Assembly (NCBI GenBank): GCA_029582155.1
Contig: CM055897.1
Coordinates: forward strand, 4,013,001 to 4,077,000
DNA: 64,000 nt
Direction of reading: 5' to 3'
DNA from: Panopea generosa
Taxonomy: Eukaryota > Mollusca > Bivalvia > Adapedonta > Hiatellidae
Of the stretch, positions 11,335 to 24,009 are shown one piece after another (position 1 is the stretch's first letter; each line of letters begins with the position of its first letter). The notes under the pieces are model-generated. The model did not search any database and was not told the origin of the DNA. It saw only the letters and a list, made by a program, of their open reading frames with translations. The position numbers and the translations under genes are program-made.

Positions 11335-12109
11335 TAAAAAAGAATAACCCCACTTTTAAACTTAGATTTATGTCGTTGATCGTGTTATATTCCTACATAG
11401 CAGAGGTTGTATCAGCTAATAGTCGCCCGGGTGATCCGAGTTCAAATCCCTTGAATCCCTTTCTTCCTACAGTGTTCCATAAATTGCTTCTCATGTACAC
11501 AAATAGATTCAAACTAAATGAAAATGAAAACTAAATATTTTTTATCTTTGCATATGTCTTGCGACCATTCTAGTACCGATTATAAAATTGACCGAGTTAA
11601 AAATTTTACGATAATTTCCGCAAGCAAAGCAGCTAATTTGCATTTAAGAATTACTGATCAGTAAATATAATTTTAAAACACGATTTATTCACGTGTAAGA
11701 GTGACAGTTATAAGACCACAGAAAACACGAAAATGTTTATAATTCATAAATAATTTGTTTATTTCTTTACTGACTATGCCGCTTTAATTAAAAAATAGTA
11801 CGTATTGGGGAATTATCTTTGGTAAATTTGACAGTTTTCAAAGTTACCATGTGACAAAAATGATAGAATGCCTTTTTTTGTTATATGTACGTGTTGGACA
11901 CATTGTACGAGTAAACGATTTGTTTTTTTCTTGTGTTATGCTGCTTTTGTCAAAGTACACATGTAGTGTAAAGGGGTTGTACTTCATTTTATTTCTTCAG
12001 GCCAGAATTTGCTTTGTTAGATTATCATAACTGTTTACTATTACATGAATAGTATATTTTGTATTTTTATCAAAACATTGTAATACTGTTAAGGAAGGAA
12101 CCCATATTT

Positions 12110-13480
12110 ATCCCCTACCAGTTTCAACGGAGGCAACGAAAGGTTTACCCTCTTTCCGTGTGTTCGTCCGTCCGGCGTCAATCCGTCTTCCATAAACATT
12201 ACTAAAAAGGAATACAAGCCAGGTTTTTGAACCTTTGCATGCAGATAAAGGGCAACTCAGGTCATTTTACTTTTCAGTCTGAAAAATACTGCGGTTGCTA
12301 TGACAATAAAATTGGTAAACAAAAAAGATACAACCTTGGTGTGGTTACACAAAAAATATCCAAGCTATATTTGTGAAACTTAGCATGTGGATAGAGGGTA
12401 AAAAAAGAGACAATGAAGGTCATTTTGGCAAGGTGTCAAGCGTCTGATCTCCTTATTGCTCTCTTAGTTCCAAATCTAGCTTGAATACTTTATCGCCGCA
12501 TCAAGATTTCAAATACTAAGTACATGGATGTTAACAAAATCCTATCTGTAACCCGGTAGGGGACTAAGGTATTGCTTTCAATATTTCGATGCCTTGTTTT
12601 CTAAATAAGAATTTGCAATACACCTTTGTTTTTGAATACACATAGTATACGATTAATCTTTTAGTTCACCAGAGTAAAGCTCAAAGTGAGCTATTCTGAT
12701 CGCACTTTGTCCGTCCGTAAACACTTGTTTCGTGTGCACTCAAACGTCCGTATTTTTCAACTGGTCCTCACCAAACTTACATAGTAGTTATATAAGTTTA
12801 CCATAATATCTCAAATAATTGATGCTATTTGATTCTCAGGAAAGTTACACAGTAGGTATATAACCAAATTACAACGAATAAGTTCTTGAACATGCCAAAT
12901 CGGATAATGTCATTTGGTAGGTACGATTCGTGAAATATCAAATTAATTACTTTTTGACCTTTTGTGCACTCTAGCTCTCGCATTAATTGCTTGATCCTCA
13001 CCGAATTTACACAGTAGTTAATTAGCTAACGTTTGTGACTGGCTAAATAAAATAATTGATATAAAAATTTAGGCCTTCGAATAATCAAAAACTGCAATGT
13101 TTAACATTATGTGCAATGTAACACCTGCAGTTTTAATTTGTCTTTAACATAATCTTGAATTGGCCAAATCAGATAAATGTTGTTAGAGTTATGGTCCTTG
13201 AATCATAAAAAAATGCATATATTTTATGTTGTGTTCACTCTAGCATTCGGCAGTTTTCATTTGATCTTTGCTAAACTTACAAAGTAGTTCTATAAACAAA
13301 ATATCTTGAAATGGCCACATCCAATAAGTTTAAGTTTTGGCCTTTAGTTGCAAAAAAAATGCGTTATTTGATCTTGTGTTCACTAAACATTCGCAATTTT
13401 AATTAATCTTCACCAAATTTACATAGAAGTTATATAACCATAATATCTTGAACTGACCAAATTGGAAATATAATTATTGA
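12110..13480. repeat. Two dispersed repeats with internal sub-repeats
   Basis: 12118-12560 begins CAACGGAGGCAACGAAAGG. 12660-13480 begins TTCACCAGAGTAAAGCTCAA and GAGCTATTCTGATC, a start also seen at 3955 and 206. In the second block, phrases such as TTCACCAAATTTACATAG, TTGAATTGGCCAAAT and TTGTGTTCACT(C/A) recur every 110-180 bp (about 12765, 13000, 13230, 13390), indicating decayed tandem units. 13481-14150 has nothing recognisable. Confidence 0.5.
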
Positions 13481-14154
13481 GTGAGTTTGTCAGTCACAAC
13501 CACCCACTCAAATATTGTTTTATTTTTGTTTTGTATCCAAATATACACTCTTTCTTTTTTCAACTTAAGTATTATGTACGAGCCTGATGACCCTCTCCCG
13601 CCCATTTTATTTTAATTTTTACATTTAATATGACTTGTGTTTTTATCCTGAAGGGGGTAGGGTGTGGGGTTGCACATTCGACAACTAGTTTTTAATTTAT
13701 GATCGAATGACTGCTCCTTTTATAATTTGGTTCAAAGTTTATAATAAGTTTTTATCTCAAATAACTAGTCATACATTAATGATACTCCACAAATGTCTTC
13801 ACTTCCATTAGGGGTACAAGTGGGATAACTCTGTTTAAGGCAGAATTATTGCCCATATTATATCCCAGAAATTTGATTAGTGTTTTATAAAACTCATATC
13901 TTAGAAAATACTGTTAAGGTGTAATTGAAAATTAATTAGTGTATTCAGTATTAAAGTAAACTTTCACTGTGAAAATGCCGTAACATTAACTTTTTTCTTG
14001 TTAGAATTATATTGCTTTTCGTGCTAAAAAAAAGTATAATTGTATAGCATGCTTCATATTTCTTTATAATTGTCCATGTCCAGTCATTAAATAGCTATTG
14101 TTTTACGACAAGCATCAAAATGTCGAGCACGCTTTCCTCTGACAAGTTTAAGTT

Positions 14155-14339
14155 TATATTTCTTTTAGCTCGACTGCGATTAAAGCTCAGAGCTTATATG
14201 AACCGCTCTGGAGTCCGTTTCCTTGGTAGAACCAGTATTCAGTGTTGTTTTATGAGAGGCATCGGTTTGAACTCAGGATCGAACCCGCAGCCTCTGGCGT
14301 GAACGGCCAACACTCTATCCATTAGACTACCACCCCGCA
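14155..14339 (-). mobile_element. tRNA-derived SINE, minus strand
   Basis: Reading the minus strand from 14339: GGTGGTAGTCTAATGGATAG (A-box region), an anticodon-arm-like hairpin around GGCC...GCC, and GGGTTCGATCC (B box), then a body ending in AGCTCGACTGCG-like sequence on the + strand near 14165. The anticodon loop lacks the invariant T33, so not a functional tRNA. The + strand open frame here is antisense to the SINE. Confidence 0.65.
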
Positions 14340-14497
14340 TTAACTTTTGATATAACAGTCAAATTTGAATGTGATACTACACATACATATATGACACATA
14401 CTTATGTTATAAATAGCAATTAATTGATTGTATCATGAGTTTAATTTTTGCGAATATAAATAAGCATTGGTTATGTTGTAAATAAACTGTGGTTTGT

Positions 14498-14502
<5 letters not shown>

Positions 14503-14545
<43 letters not shown>
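14503..14545. repeat. (CT)n microsatellite
   Basis: Uninterrupted CT dinucleotides, about 21 units. Flanks 14340-14500 and 14546-14920 show no gene. Confidence 0.95.
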
Positions 14546-14551
<6 letters not shown>

Positions 14552-15953
14552 CATTTTTTCCCAATATAACATGCCATTATATACTCAATGACTCTGTATT
14601 GATAAAAAGATATATATTTCAACATGCAAAAACAATATACTAGTACCATCTTGCAAGTTATGGTTCTTTCGTTATGCCTATCCACACAATAACTTCTATC
14701 TATGTTCAAAGTGTTGTTGGATTCTCATCAGCACTTTTGGAGTTCCATATAAGGATTCTGACTGCTGCATGGACGGACACACAGTTCAAGGAGCGTTATT
14801 CAAAATTACATTCATTTGAATGACAATTTTAACTTTCATGTGTGTAAATTTTATGTTGCAAATGGATAAGTATAAATTTCAATAACTCAAATGCCAAATT
14901 CTTACTTCAACGTGTGTTATTTTTATATTGCAACTTGCACGCCTGCTAAACGCATTAATGGTACAGACCATACGTGCAACTTCCGGTTCAGAGTTGGATG
15001 ACGTAAAAACAAGACATAATTATGTGATTTTTCATTATCAAAATCTTAATCCATAGTTCGACCCGTTTTTGAAGCTTAAACCTGTAGACGATGTCTCATA
15101 ATCATCGGGAGTATGGTTTCTTTGAGACAATTTTGATCTTTAGAGCTCTATCTCGCCTTATAAATCGGCCTCTGTCGTTTTTTTAATCACGAATTCAACC
15201 CTTCTACTTACATGTATGTTTACATTTAACATATACACGTTTAGTAAGTCTAAATTCTCCGACGATAAAATACATGGTAAAACGAAACATGCCAAAATGT
15301 GATCGGTACAGAGAGAGGGGAAATGGTATAGAATACGTTCTATGAAAATAAGAACGAAATACTTATGTCGAGTTGTGTACAACTTCACTGCCAAAACGTA
15401 TTGAGCATTGTTTCCATCTCACTGAAAAGTTTGAATACCACACCAGACTCGTAAAAAACAAATCAATAAACTAACAGAAAACGTTTTGTCGGTTTAAAAA
15501 TAATGTGGATGGACTTTTTAGCTTAAATGAAATAGGCCTGCATAGAAATGTCATACGTAGACTATCCAATAATGAATACTGTCCGATGCGGAACTAAGCT
15601 GGCCTATCTATCTTATTGGGCAAATATCAACATCATGTGTTTAGGTCTTCCTTGAACAGTCAAGTTTTGATTATTAGCGCCTCATCGAAAGTGGAGCTTA
15701 ATAAAAGGATAACCCAGATACCTTTTTCATCACGATGGTGTGGGGGATAGTAGGGAATGCCGCGAGGTTAGGTCCCTTGTCGCCCCACACACCTGAATAT
15801 AATAAATTATATAGCAGTGTTAACATAAAAACCTAGACTCTCATAAACATTAATAAAACTACAACTACGGGGAACAGTTTGTGGTCGCTTAATGGTTATT
15901 AGCCCCTTCCTAGCTCGTCTTTTTGTAAAATAAAATGAGGAGCTATTGTCATG

Positions 15954-15997
15954 ACCCTGTCGTTGTCGTTGTTGTCGTTGTTGTCGTTGTCGTTGTA
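15954..15997. repeat. GTT/GTC trinucleotide microsatellite
   Basis: GTCGTTGTCGTTGTTGTCGT-type imperfect trinucleotide run in the spacer of the inverted-repeat element. Confidence 0.85.
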
Positions 15998-16408
15998 GTT
16001 CTGTGTTTAGCTCAGCCTTTTCTTTCTTTCTAAACAAACTACCTTACTAAAAGTGACTAAACTTCATCTGGTGATTCGTATCATGTTATACAAAAAATGT
16101 ATATAGCAAAGGTACCTAAATTTCCATATTATAAAACCGTAGGTTAAAGTTTTTTTGTTTAGCTCGGGTTTTAATCCTTTTTAATATATTTTGTTTTTAA
16201 GTAACAGGTATTGATTCACAATCATTTAAAAAAAAGTTTACGTCACTGACCTTGACCTTCATAACGAACTTAGTTAATACGTGCATTGTCAGGTTAAAGT
16301 TCTATGTTTAGCTCGGGTCTTTTCTCTTTTTCTCAAAAAAATATTTATGTTATAGTGAATAAATTTCATAAACACATTTATGTAATAGTAAGTGTTTATT
16401 AAGTAAAT

Positions 16409-16660
16409 ATGTATCAATTAAGAAACCCAAAGGTGGAAGGGGGGGGGGGGGCGATCGCAGGGAGCAACAAGGTTTTCTTAATAATAATTATTGTTATTTT
16501 TTACTTTTTACTAGCTGGCTTAGGGTTAAACATTTTGACTGACAGTTTATGTAACTCTGGACGAAGCTACGATGAAAATGAGATGATTGATGTTTTAAAG
16601 CCATACGTTACTAAGGCCATTTCTAAGCATAGCTCGGTGGGCTTTATAGTTTGTACATGA
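16409..16660 (+). CDS. Unidentified small open frame in the inverted-repeat element spacer
   Basis: 83 codons from ATG 16409 with a poly-Gly run (a G homopolymer) and a hydrophobic stretch. From about 16515 the sequence looks more protein-like (GLNILTDSLCNSGRSYDENE, then DVLKPYVTKAISKHSSVGF) and is preceded by a pyrimidine-rich TACTTTTTACTAG, so the real exon, if any, may start at 16515. No family recognised. Position between the arms suggests a remnant of an element-encoded protein; weak. Confidence 0.25.
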   Translation: MYQLRNPKVEGGGGAIAGSNKVFLIIIIVIFYFLLAGLGLNILTDSLCNSGRSYDENEMIDVLKPYVTKAISKHSSVGFIVCT

Positions 16661-17157
16661 CTCGTTTAGAATTCAATCAAGGGCGGATTCTGTCATTCAC
16701 AAATGTGCAGTGATGACTAACTTCTTAATAATTAAGAACGGACTTAATAATTAGTTTTAATTTCGTTCTTATTTTCATAGAACGTGCTCTGTATCACTTC
16801 CCCACTCTCTGTACCGATCACATTTTGGTATTTTTCGTTTTACCATGTTTTTTATCGTCGGAGAATTTAGACCTATTAAACGTGTATGTGTTACATGTAA
16901 ACATACAAGTAAATAATGAAATTGAATTCGGGATTAAAACAACGATATAGGCCGATTTAGAAGGCGAGGTAGAGCTCTAAATGTCAAAATCGCCTCACGT
17001 CTTCTGTCACGTCTGTACAGAATAAAACGATTTTTAAGAAACCGTATTCCCGATGTTTATATAACTTTGTCTACAAGTTTAAGCTTCAAAAACGGGTCTA
17101 ACTATGGATTTAGAGGTTTTTTTTTAAACAATTTCGATATGAAAAATCACCTATTTC

Positions 17158-17704
17158 TGTTGTAATATGTATTGTTCTGAATAAATCACAAGTCAGTTGC
17201 TATAAATACGTGTATGTTTATTTGAGACTACAACAGAATAAAAGTCCTTCGACCAGAACGGCATAGGTTTATATACTCAGGATACATGCAAGATAGTGTG
17301 TATCATTTTACCATGCAGAGTGCATTTAGTTATAAACAACCCCTCCCCCCCCCCCCCTTTCAACGCGATAGTATGAAAGTCTATGAATGAAAACATTTTA
17401 TCCCAACTTTTATGAATTAACTATCTCTAAACTCTCACATTATCAAATTAAACAGTACTAAGGAATTCCATTGAGAAAAACTGTTAATCAGATATTATCT
17501 TCAGTTTGTTTTCTTGCCCGGTTAATTGTCCTGTTATTTGATGATAACACTATATATAAATCCAGTCTTTCTGGAGGTTTAGACACTCTCCCTGATCGTG
17601 TTACAACTGTGTTATCATTGTCTGATACATTAAAGCTTGTTTTATCACTCTGAGACAATTTTGCACCAGATTCTTGATACATTGAGGCATTTTGAGTTTT
17701 GTCA
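17158..17704 (-). mobile_element. LTR-retrotransposon 3' end: pol C-terminus, polypurine tract and LTR
   Basis: Read on the minus strand. The pol end (17488-17682) contains TRSGRVSKPPERLDL, the tail usual after the integrase of Ty3/gypsy elements, and stops at 17488. After about 120 bp comes a purine run (GAAAG followed by G's, 17343-17362) acting as polypurine tract. Then comes a 181-bp LTR (17338 to 17158) running 5'-TGTTTATAAC to ATTACAACA-3', with a TATATAAA box and an AATAAA. The body is 5'-truncated near 17704. ATTTC occurs at both borders (17153-17157 and 17705-17709), a possible 5-bp target duplication. The element sits inside one arm of the larger inverted-repeat element, so it inserted later. 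Confidence 0.7.
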
Positions 17705-17999
17705 ATTTCTTACCTTCCAATTGTTGCTTTTTTACGTCATCTAACTCTGAACTGGAAATTGCATGAATGGTACAGGCGTCTGCGTTTAGCAGGCGTGACT
17801 TGTAATTTACAAATTACATTCACTGAAATGTCAACTTTGTTCGAAAGTGAGTATAAATGTGCAAGTTACACGTTTCATCATCTTAATACCACAGACAGTA
17901 GTAATTTGGAACGAAGAATTTGAAACATTGAATTTAAAACTTAGAATTTACAAGCAATATTATTGACACTTCTAAATTAAGTCGCTAGGTGGCTATAAC

Positions 18000-19220
18000 G
18001 CCTACTACGAAAAACGACTGCCCCGCATAGTAAGGGAAAAGAAAAAAAGAAGTTTAGGCTTGGATTCAGGAATCACGATAAAAATCACACAGGGGCGTGC
18101 TTTCTGTAAACTATTAACATTCTTTTGGAAACTCTTTTTTCTTTTCGTGAATATTGAGGCCAGTCTCCCTTAGAGCTGAAAAAGAGTGCACCCTACGCTT
18201 ATGTAGCAATGGTTATGTAATCATTTGCGGCACGTTCATGCTATCATAGTTCAACACTCTGTGCGTGGGGGTGGGGGGGGGGGGGGGGATAAGTCGTGTT
18301 CATCCCATTTAACTATACTTGCTATAGTTTAAGAGAAAGTATCCGTTATTGAGTCGTTCTGTATGGTGACCTATGATTTTATGGAAAGAGCAATAGTTGT
18401 TTAAATTTAATACAAAATGTTCATGTGTTTCTGGATTGCTTACTTTACAAACTTTATTTTCATTTAAAAGTCAGATTTATAGAAATAAATCATATAATGC
18501 CAAATGATGGCAAAAATGTACGCTGAGAGCAGTAGTTGGTTTTGTTGAGGCATAAACAGACGGCGCCGCTTGGCGTCATAATGTTGGAATTAAAAATATT
18601 AAGACGCTATGTGGCTCTGTAGGTTATCATATATAGAATTACAGAAATTACTTTCTAAAATAAGAGCTGTCGGAGGAACAGAGCGCACGATTATGTCGAT
18701 GCTGCTCTTAAATAACAGTTTTTTTTTCAGGAAATAAGTTCCAATTAGAAGACAATTAAAACTCAGGGGTGGTAAAATTAAACGATTATTATTGTTTATC
18801 TGTTAAAAATAAATTAGCAAAATAATTCACCAACACTATTTATTTTCATTATCAGCAGTTACGTTGTTGTTTTTTTTGAAAACAACAAAGTGAATGGATG
18901 GCTCTTATTGCCTTAATATTATTTAATTTAGCATGACATATAGGCCTATGCACTTACTTCACCTCAGAGGGCAATATATCGGTACCAGTTAAAAATGGAC
19001 CTATAGTTGAAATAATCGTGTACCAGTATGCAGTTTATCTAAGCTGGATATCCTTTCATGAAAATGAAGAAACTAAATCTAAAAAAAAAGGATTTAACTT
19101 TACAAAATTGAAAAAAAGATTAGATTAAAAAAAAAGTGCAGACCAAAACAAAAACCAGAACAAAAAAAGAATTAAATTTTGTTTACCCCTTAGGGCGACC
19201 AATTTTGCCCCCAGCGTCAT
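18000..19220. other. No gene seen
   Basis: AT-rich. Contains a G homopolymer region near 18265-18289 and A runs near 19080-19170. No coding or RNA features recognised. Confidence 0.45.
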
Positions 19221-19229
19221 TGTTTTGAA

Positions 19230-20110
19230 CACATTTGAAAGAGGATCACAATTTGACTCTTTTTGTCAAACATCTAAGATCAAGGCTTGTACTACAAACT
19301 TTAACCTGCTAAAACAACATTTCTAAGTCTAAAAGGGAAATAATTGTGCCAAAATGCAATCAAGAGTTATGGTTCTTATCTCTATAAGTTTCCTGGAGAA
19401 TGTTGAACTAACATTCGACGTTTCATTCATGTCCAATGATAGGATGATGAAATAAGTACCAAATCAAACTTTAACCTCTAAAAGGGCCATAACTCTGTAA
19501 ATATGCAACCAAGAGTTTCTTACCTCTGTGCGTTCCATTGATGATGCTGAACACACATGTGAAGTTTCATTCATATTAAATGAGTGGTTGCATAGTTACC
19601 TGATAAAAAAATTTAACCTGAAATTTTAAGTCTGAAAAGGGTCATAACTCTTCCAAAATTCAACTCAGAGTTATGGTTCTTATGTCTGTGAATTCCATTG
19701 ATGATGCTGAACACACATGTGAAGTTTAATTCATATTGAAGGAGTGGTTGCATAGACATTTTACCTAAGAAAAACTTTAACCTGAAAAAAATTAAGTAAA
19801 AAAAGGGCCATAACTCTTCCAAAATGCAACCAAGAATTATGGTTATTATGTCTGTGTGTTTCACTGATGATGCTTAGCACACATTTGAAGTTTCATTCAT
19901 ATTGAACTAGTGGTTGCATAGATATTTTACTTGATATAAAACTTTAACCTGAAAAGATAAGTAAAGAAGGGGACATTACTATGCCAAAATGCAACCCAGA
20001 GTTACGGTTCTTATGTCTATGAGTTCCATTGACGATGCTGAACACAAATGTGAAGTTTCATTCATATCAAATGAGTGGTTGCAAAGATATCTTACCTGAT
20101 AAAAAAACTT
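19230..20110. repeat. Tandem array, about 5 units of about 165 bp
   Basis: Phrases such as CCAAAATGCAACCAAGAG, TTATGGTTCTTATGTCTGTG, GATGATGCTGAACACACATG and GTGAAGTTTCATTCATAT recur at about 19370, 19510, 19672, 19838 and 20000. Units diverge by substitutions and small indels; no open frame crosses them. Confidence 0.85.
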
Positions 20111-22030
20111 TTTTCTTTGAATATAAACAATTTACACAAACTGACATATGTAAAAGCATAGTCTCATTTAATTGACGTAATAGGGTAGTGTATATCAAAG
20201 CACGGTGTCGAACAATTCGATATTTTTTTATTTGATCGTCCTCTACTCACCCCTATAACGGTGATTAAATGAGACTAGTCAAAACTTAGTTTTAAATTTT
20301 TAAGTATGTATTTAAGAAAAAATGTTGTGAAACAGAAGCCTGGTCCTTTGCCGCCAAAGACCACATGTAAGATGTTGAGAGATGTATAGGGAGTCCATGT
20401 ACTCAGATGACCTTTAATCACAAAGTATACAACTTATTTTTTTATCTATACACCATTCAAGTTAGCTATCTTTATATCATGTAGAAAAAACAAGTTGCAA
20501 GTTTAAGCTTCTCCTAATGAGTTCAACACAGTCCTTGTACTAAGAATTAATCTGTGATGACATTGTCATATTGTATATTACAGCTTGAGATGACATTGTC
20601 ATATTTTATAGTACAGCTAACCCTAATCTTAGTTTTGCAAGGGCATACATGCTCCAATTCTGCATCATGGGTTATATAGGTGCTTATTTAAATCGCACAG
20701 CCATATTGTTATCTTAAATTTGAAATATATATAATTGAGATAAATATTTTCAAAATCCCTGTGAGCTCCCTTGTAACACAGCCACAACCAAGGCTGAAGC
20801 CCCGACAGCATGAAAAGGCATTTTGGTAACTAAAATATCCCTTGTGAATACAGTTAGTGATAAGACTAATGTAATGTGTATATTTAGACATAAATTATCA
20901 TACATATATGACTGTGCACACACATACAAAAAGTACATATTTCTTCTCTTTTTACCGGAATCCCCACTACCAGCTGGTGAAAACTCTGACAGCTACTAAG
21001 TCCTGCAGCAGACGCCGAAAGGATCTTCGGTAAGGTACCGTTGGTGTTGAGACTAGTGGTATGTTGTGTACACACATACAAAAAGTACATAACTATTATT
21101 TATTTTCAGACTAGCAAGAAATTCGGGAAAACTACGAAGATGTCCCAGCCTCTGGTGCTGGTGTACCGTCTGACAAGAGAATCCGGACAAAAAGGAATCT
21201 TCCAGCATACCATTTTTAACACAGAATACCAGTAGGTCATATATGACGGGCAGATATAATGGTTGAGGAAGACGTCGAATGCATGTACTAATTTATTAAA
21301 GACTCGTGCATTAGTCTGAGTAGAACCACTGTCCTTCTGCAAGTCACTGACAAACTTTCTCACTAGTTAAAAAGTTAAAAAAAACAAGCTATAATTATTA
21401 TACATGATCTGTGTCTTTGATTCTACACAGTTGGTGAACTAAGTGTTCTCCCTCAATTTACAAATGTATTTGATAAGTAAAAACACGACATTCTATTCAT
21501 CATTCCTAACTAAGACAGAAAAAATTATCACTATAAAAATGTTAATAATTCTTTAGACAAGCGTATAACATGTAACAGAATGATAACCTTTATGACAACA
21601 GGGTCTAGTTTGTACATATGTACAGGTTTCACTTCTTTTGCCATGGTATGGATACAGTTATCAAACCCCTGGGAGTCAGGTCTACTGTCCTTAGCCTAAG
21701 ACATGGTCTCATCTTTCAGACAGGACTTATTTACCATCAATAACAATTACATTAACAGCATGCTATGCATTTTTGTTTAAGCTCGCTGACATTTGCAGTG
21801 GTAGATAAATGTAATGGTTGAGGTGTTATAAATAAGAAAACAGCTCCAATTTCACAGTTTCAGTGGCCATCTTAATAACTGGATACCAAACTTACATCAA
21901 CAAACTGTGCAAAGCTAGGATTGGAACTCATAACATCATAGGCGTAGTGCATAAATAACCTTAAGCATACCCGTTGGGGTTGGTCATTTTCAACATTAAA
22001 AAGAGTTTCATTTTACGATTGAAAAATAAA
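20111..22030. other. Mostly featureless; one unresolved segment at 20760-21235
   Basis: CACACATACAAAAAGTACAT occurs at 20918 and again at 21069. The second copy is followed by TATTTATTTTCAG|A, a good acceptor, then 120 bp of more balanced composition. One frame there reads ENYEDVPASGAGVPSDKR, but stops flank it in that frame, and I recognise no family. It may be a dead exon or repeat. 20140-20700 and 21300-22030 hold nothing recognisable. Confidence 0.35.
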
Positions 22031-22032
22031 CT

Positions 22033-23755
22033 AAACAAGAAATGTCACTGGTTAGTGTCACATGCCCCCCCCCCCCCCCCAAATGGTCTGTGAAAAATAA
22101 CAATATATGTTATAATAGGTAGCGATGTATACATGAATATCAAGAGTAATGGAATGATGTTTCAGACCAGACGTGCAATTTCATGTTGTTTTTTTTAAAG
22201 AATGACCATAACCTTTGTGTAACCTTGACCTTGACATCTGATGTAATGGTCTGGGTATTTCAACAGTTTAATGCAGGTGAAACATTATCATGACATGATG
22301 ATCACCTGTGTCAAGCTATTTTAAAATCCCTAACTGTAAGACAAAGTTACAGATCATGTCATCTTGATAAATTGGGCCAAGTTGAAGACAACACACAATA
22401 TCAAACAAATTGAAAGTGTGATTTTGACCTTTGAGGAAAGGTTCTGGGTCTTACATGCAACACTTAATTGTCATGTTGATCAACTGAGCCAAGTGTTTTT
22501 AAAATTTATCCATAGACAAAGTTGCAGAACGGACAAGAAATCACAAAATGACTGAAAGTGTTGTCAAACTTAGTTAAATTATGACCTTGACCTTTGAAGT
22601 GAGAGTCTCAGTATTAAGTGCAACATGTTGTCATGTAATGTTGATCATTTGTAGCAAGTATTTATAAATCCATTTATGCATGACAATGTAACTGGCCGGA
22701 CATGGAATCCCACAGACTCAAAGTGTTGTCAAACAAACTCAAAGTGTAACCTTGACCTTTGAGATACACATGTGGGTCTTACGTGTGACACGTCATGTCA
22801 TGCTGATGAATTGAGAAAGTGTTTTTAAAATGTATCCATAGGTGACAAAGTTACAGACCGGACACAAAATCTCAATCAAACTGAAAGTGTCATCAAATAA
22901 AGTTAAATTATGACCTTGACCTTTGAAGAGGGAAACTGGGTATTAAGTGCAACATATTGTCATGTTATGTTGATCAATTGCAGCAAGCATTTATAAAATC
23001 CATATATGCACGACAAAGTTACTGTCCGGACATGCAATCTCACAGACTCAAAGTGTTGTCAAACTTAAAGTGTAATTTTGACCTTTGAGATACACATGTG
23101 GGTCTTACGCAATGTGGGTCTTGAGCAAAGTGTTTTTAAAATTTATCCATAGGTGTCAAAGTTACAGACCGGACACGAAATCTCAATCAGACTGAAAGTG
23201 TCACCAAACAAAGTTAAATTATGACCGTGACCTTTGAAGTGGGATTATGGGGGTAACGCACGACACATCAACATGTTATGTTGAGCATTTGTAGCTAGTA
23301 TTAACTTAATCCATGTATGCATGACAATGTTACAGGCCAGACACAAAATCTCAAACAGACTGAAAGTGTTGTCAAACGAACCCAAAATGTTACCTTGACC
23401 TTTGAGGTACGGGTATGGGTCTTATTGCAACACGTCATCATGTTATGTTGATCATTTGTAGCAAGTATTTATAAAAATCCATCTATGCATCTCAAAATTA
23501 CAGGTCGGAAACGAAATCTCACACTGACTCAAAGTGTTGTCAAAGATACTGAAATTTTGACCTTGACCTTTGAGGTACGTGTGTGGGTTTTACTCACGAC
23601 CGATCATTTGTAGCAAGTATCAACAAAATCCATCTATGCATGACAAAGTTACAGGCCGGACACGAAATACCGAACGGAAGGACAGACGGACGGACAGACT
23701 CTGCAATTACTATATGCCACTCCAAATACTTGGGGACTGGGGAGGGGATAAATAA
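22033..23755. mobile_element. Non-autonomous element with a tandem core of about 165-bp units and an ACGG-type microsatellite
   Basis: Begins AACAAGAAATGTCACTGG, followed by a C homopolymer. The core has about 9 units marked by (A/C)TTGACCTTTGA at about 22225, 22420, 22582, 22747, 22910, 23072, 23222, 23391 and 23560. Two unit types alternate through the middle. It ends with ACGGACAGACGGACGGACAG at about 23678 and TGCAATTACTATATGCCAC. A second copy with the same start and end lies at 48013-50510, which defines the limits. The left flank, tandem core and ACGG microsatellite plan resembles bivalve 'pearl' elements (Helitron-like, non-autonomous); that link is from memory. Confidence 0.7.
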
Positions 23756-24009
23756 GATACATGCTTCTAAAGCTATGGTATTGAAGACGTGTGTATTAAT
23801 CTCCTAGGAGTCGAACCCAGTGTCCATAGTCTTAACTCAAGGACAGCAGCCAGCAAGATTATTTTGATATTTTCAACAAACCATGCCTTAATTTTCGAAT
23901 ATGACCGACGCGCTGTGATGTAACGTATTTTATGCTTCATCATTATACTGGTCATACCTTTTACCACGAGTTTAAACCATGTAAACAATGGCATCAATAA
24001 TTAACATCG
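23756..24009. other. Spacer, nothing recognised
   Basis: About 250 bp between two tandem-core elements. No coding signal. Confidence 0.4.

Larger units (their letters stand above)
14925..17805. mobile_element. Large inverted-repeat (foldback-type) element
   Basis: The arm at about 14930-15368 is the reverse complement, with scattered differences, of 16757-17152 continued at 17715-17805. Matching landmarks include ATTTTCATAGAACG (16770) with CGTTCTATGAAAAT (15333), and CACGCCTGCTAAACGC (14939) with GCGTTTAGCAGGCGTGA (17782). The right arm is split by an LTR-retrotransposon fragment at 17158-17704. The spacer (about 1.4 kb) holds a GTTTAGCTCGG-type repeat at about 15895-16400 and one small open frame. 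The outer limits are estimates. Confidence 0.75.

Noticed and set aside
14120..14302. 60-codon plus-strand protein
   Set aside because: It overlaps the minus-strand SINE body and head.
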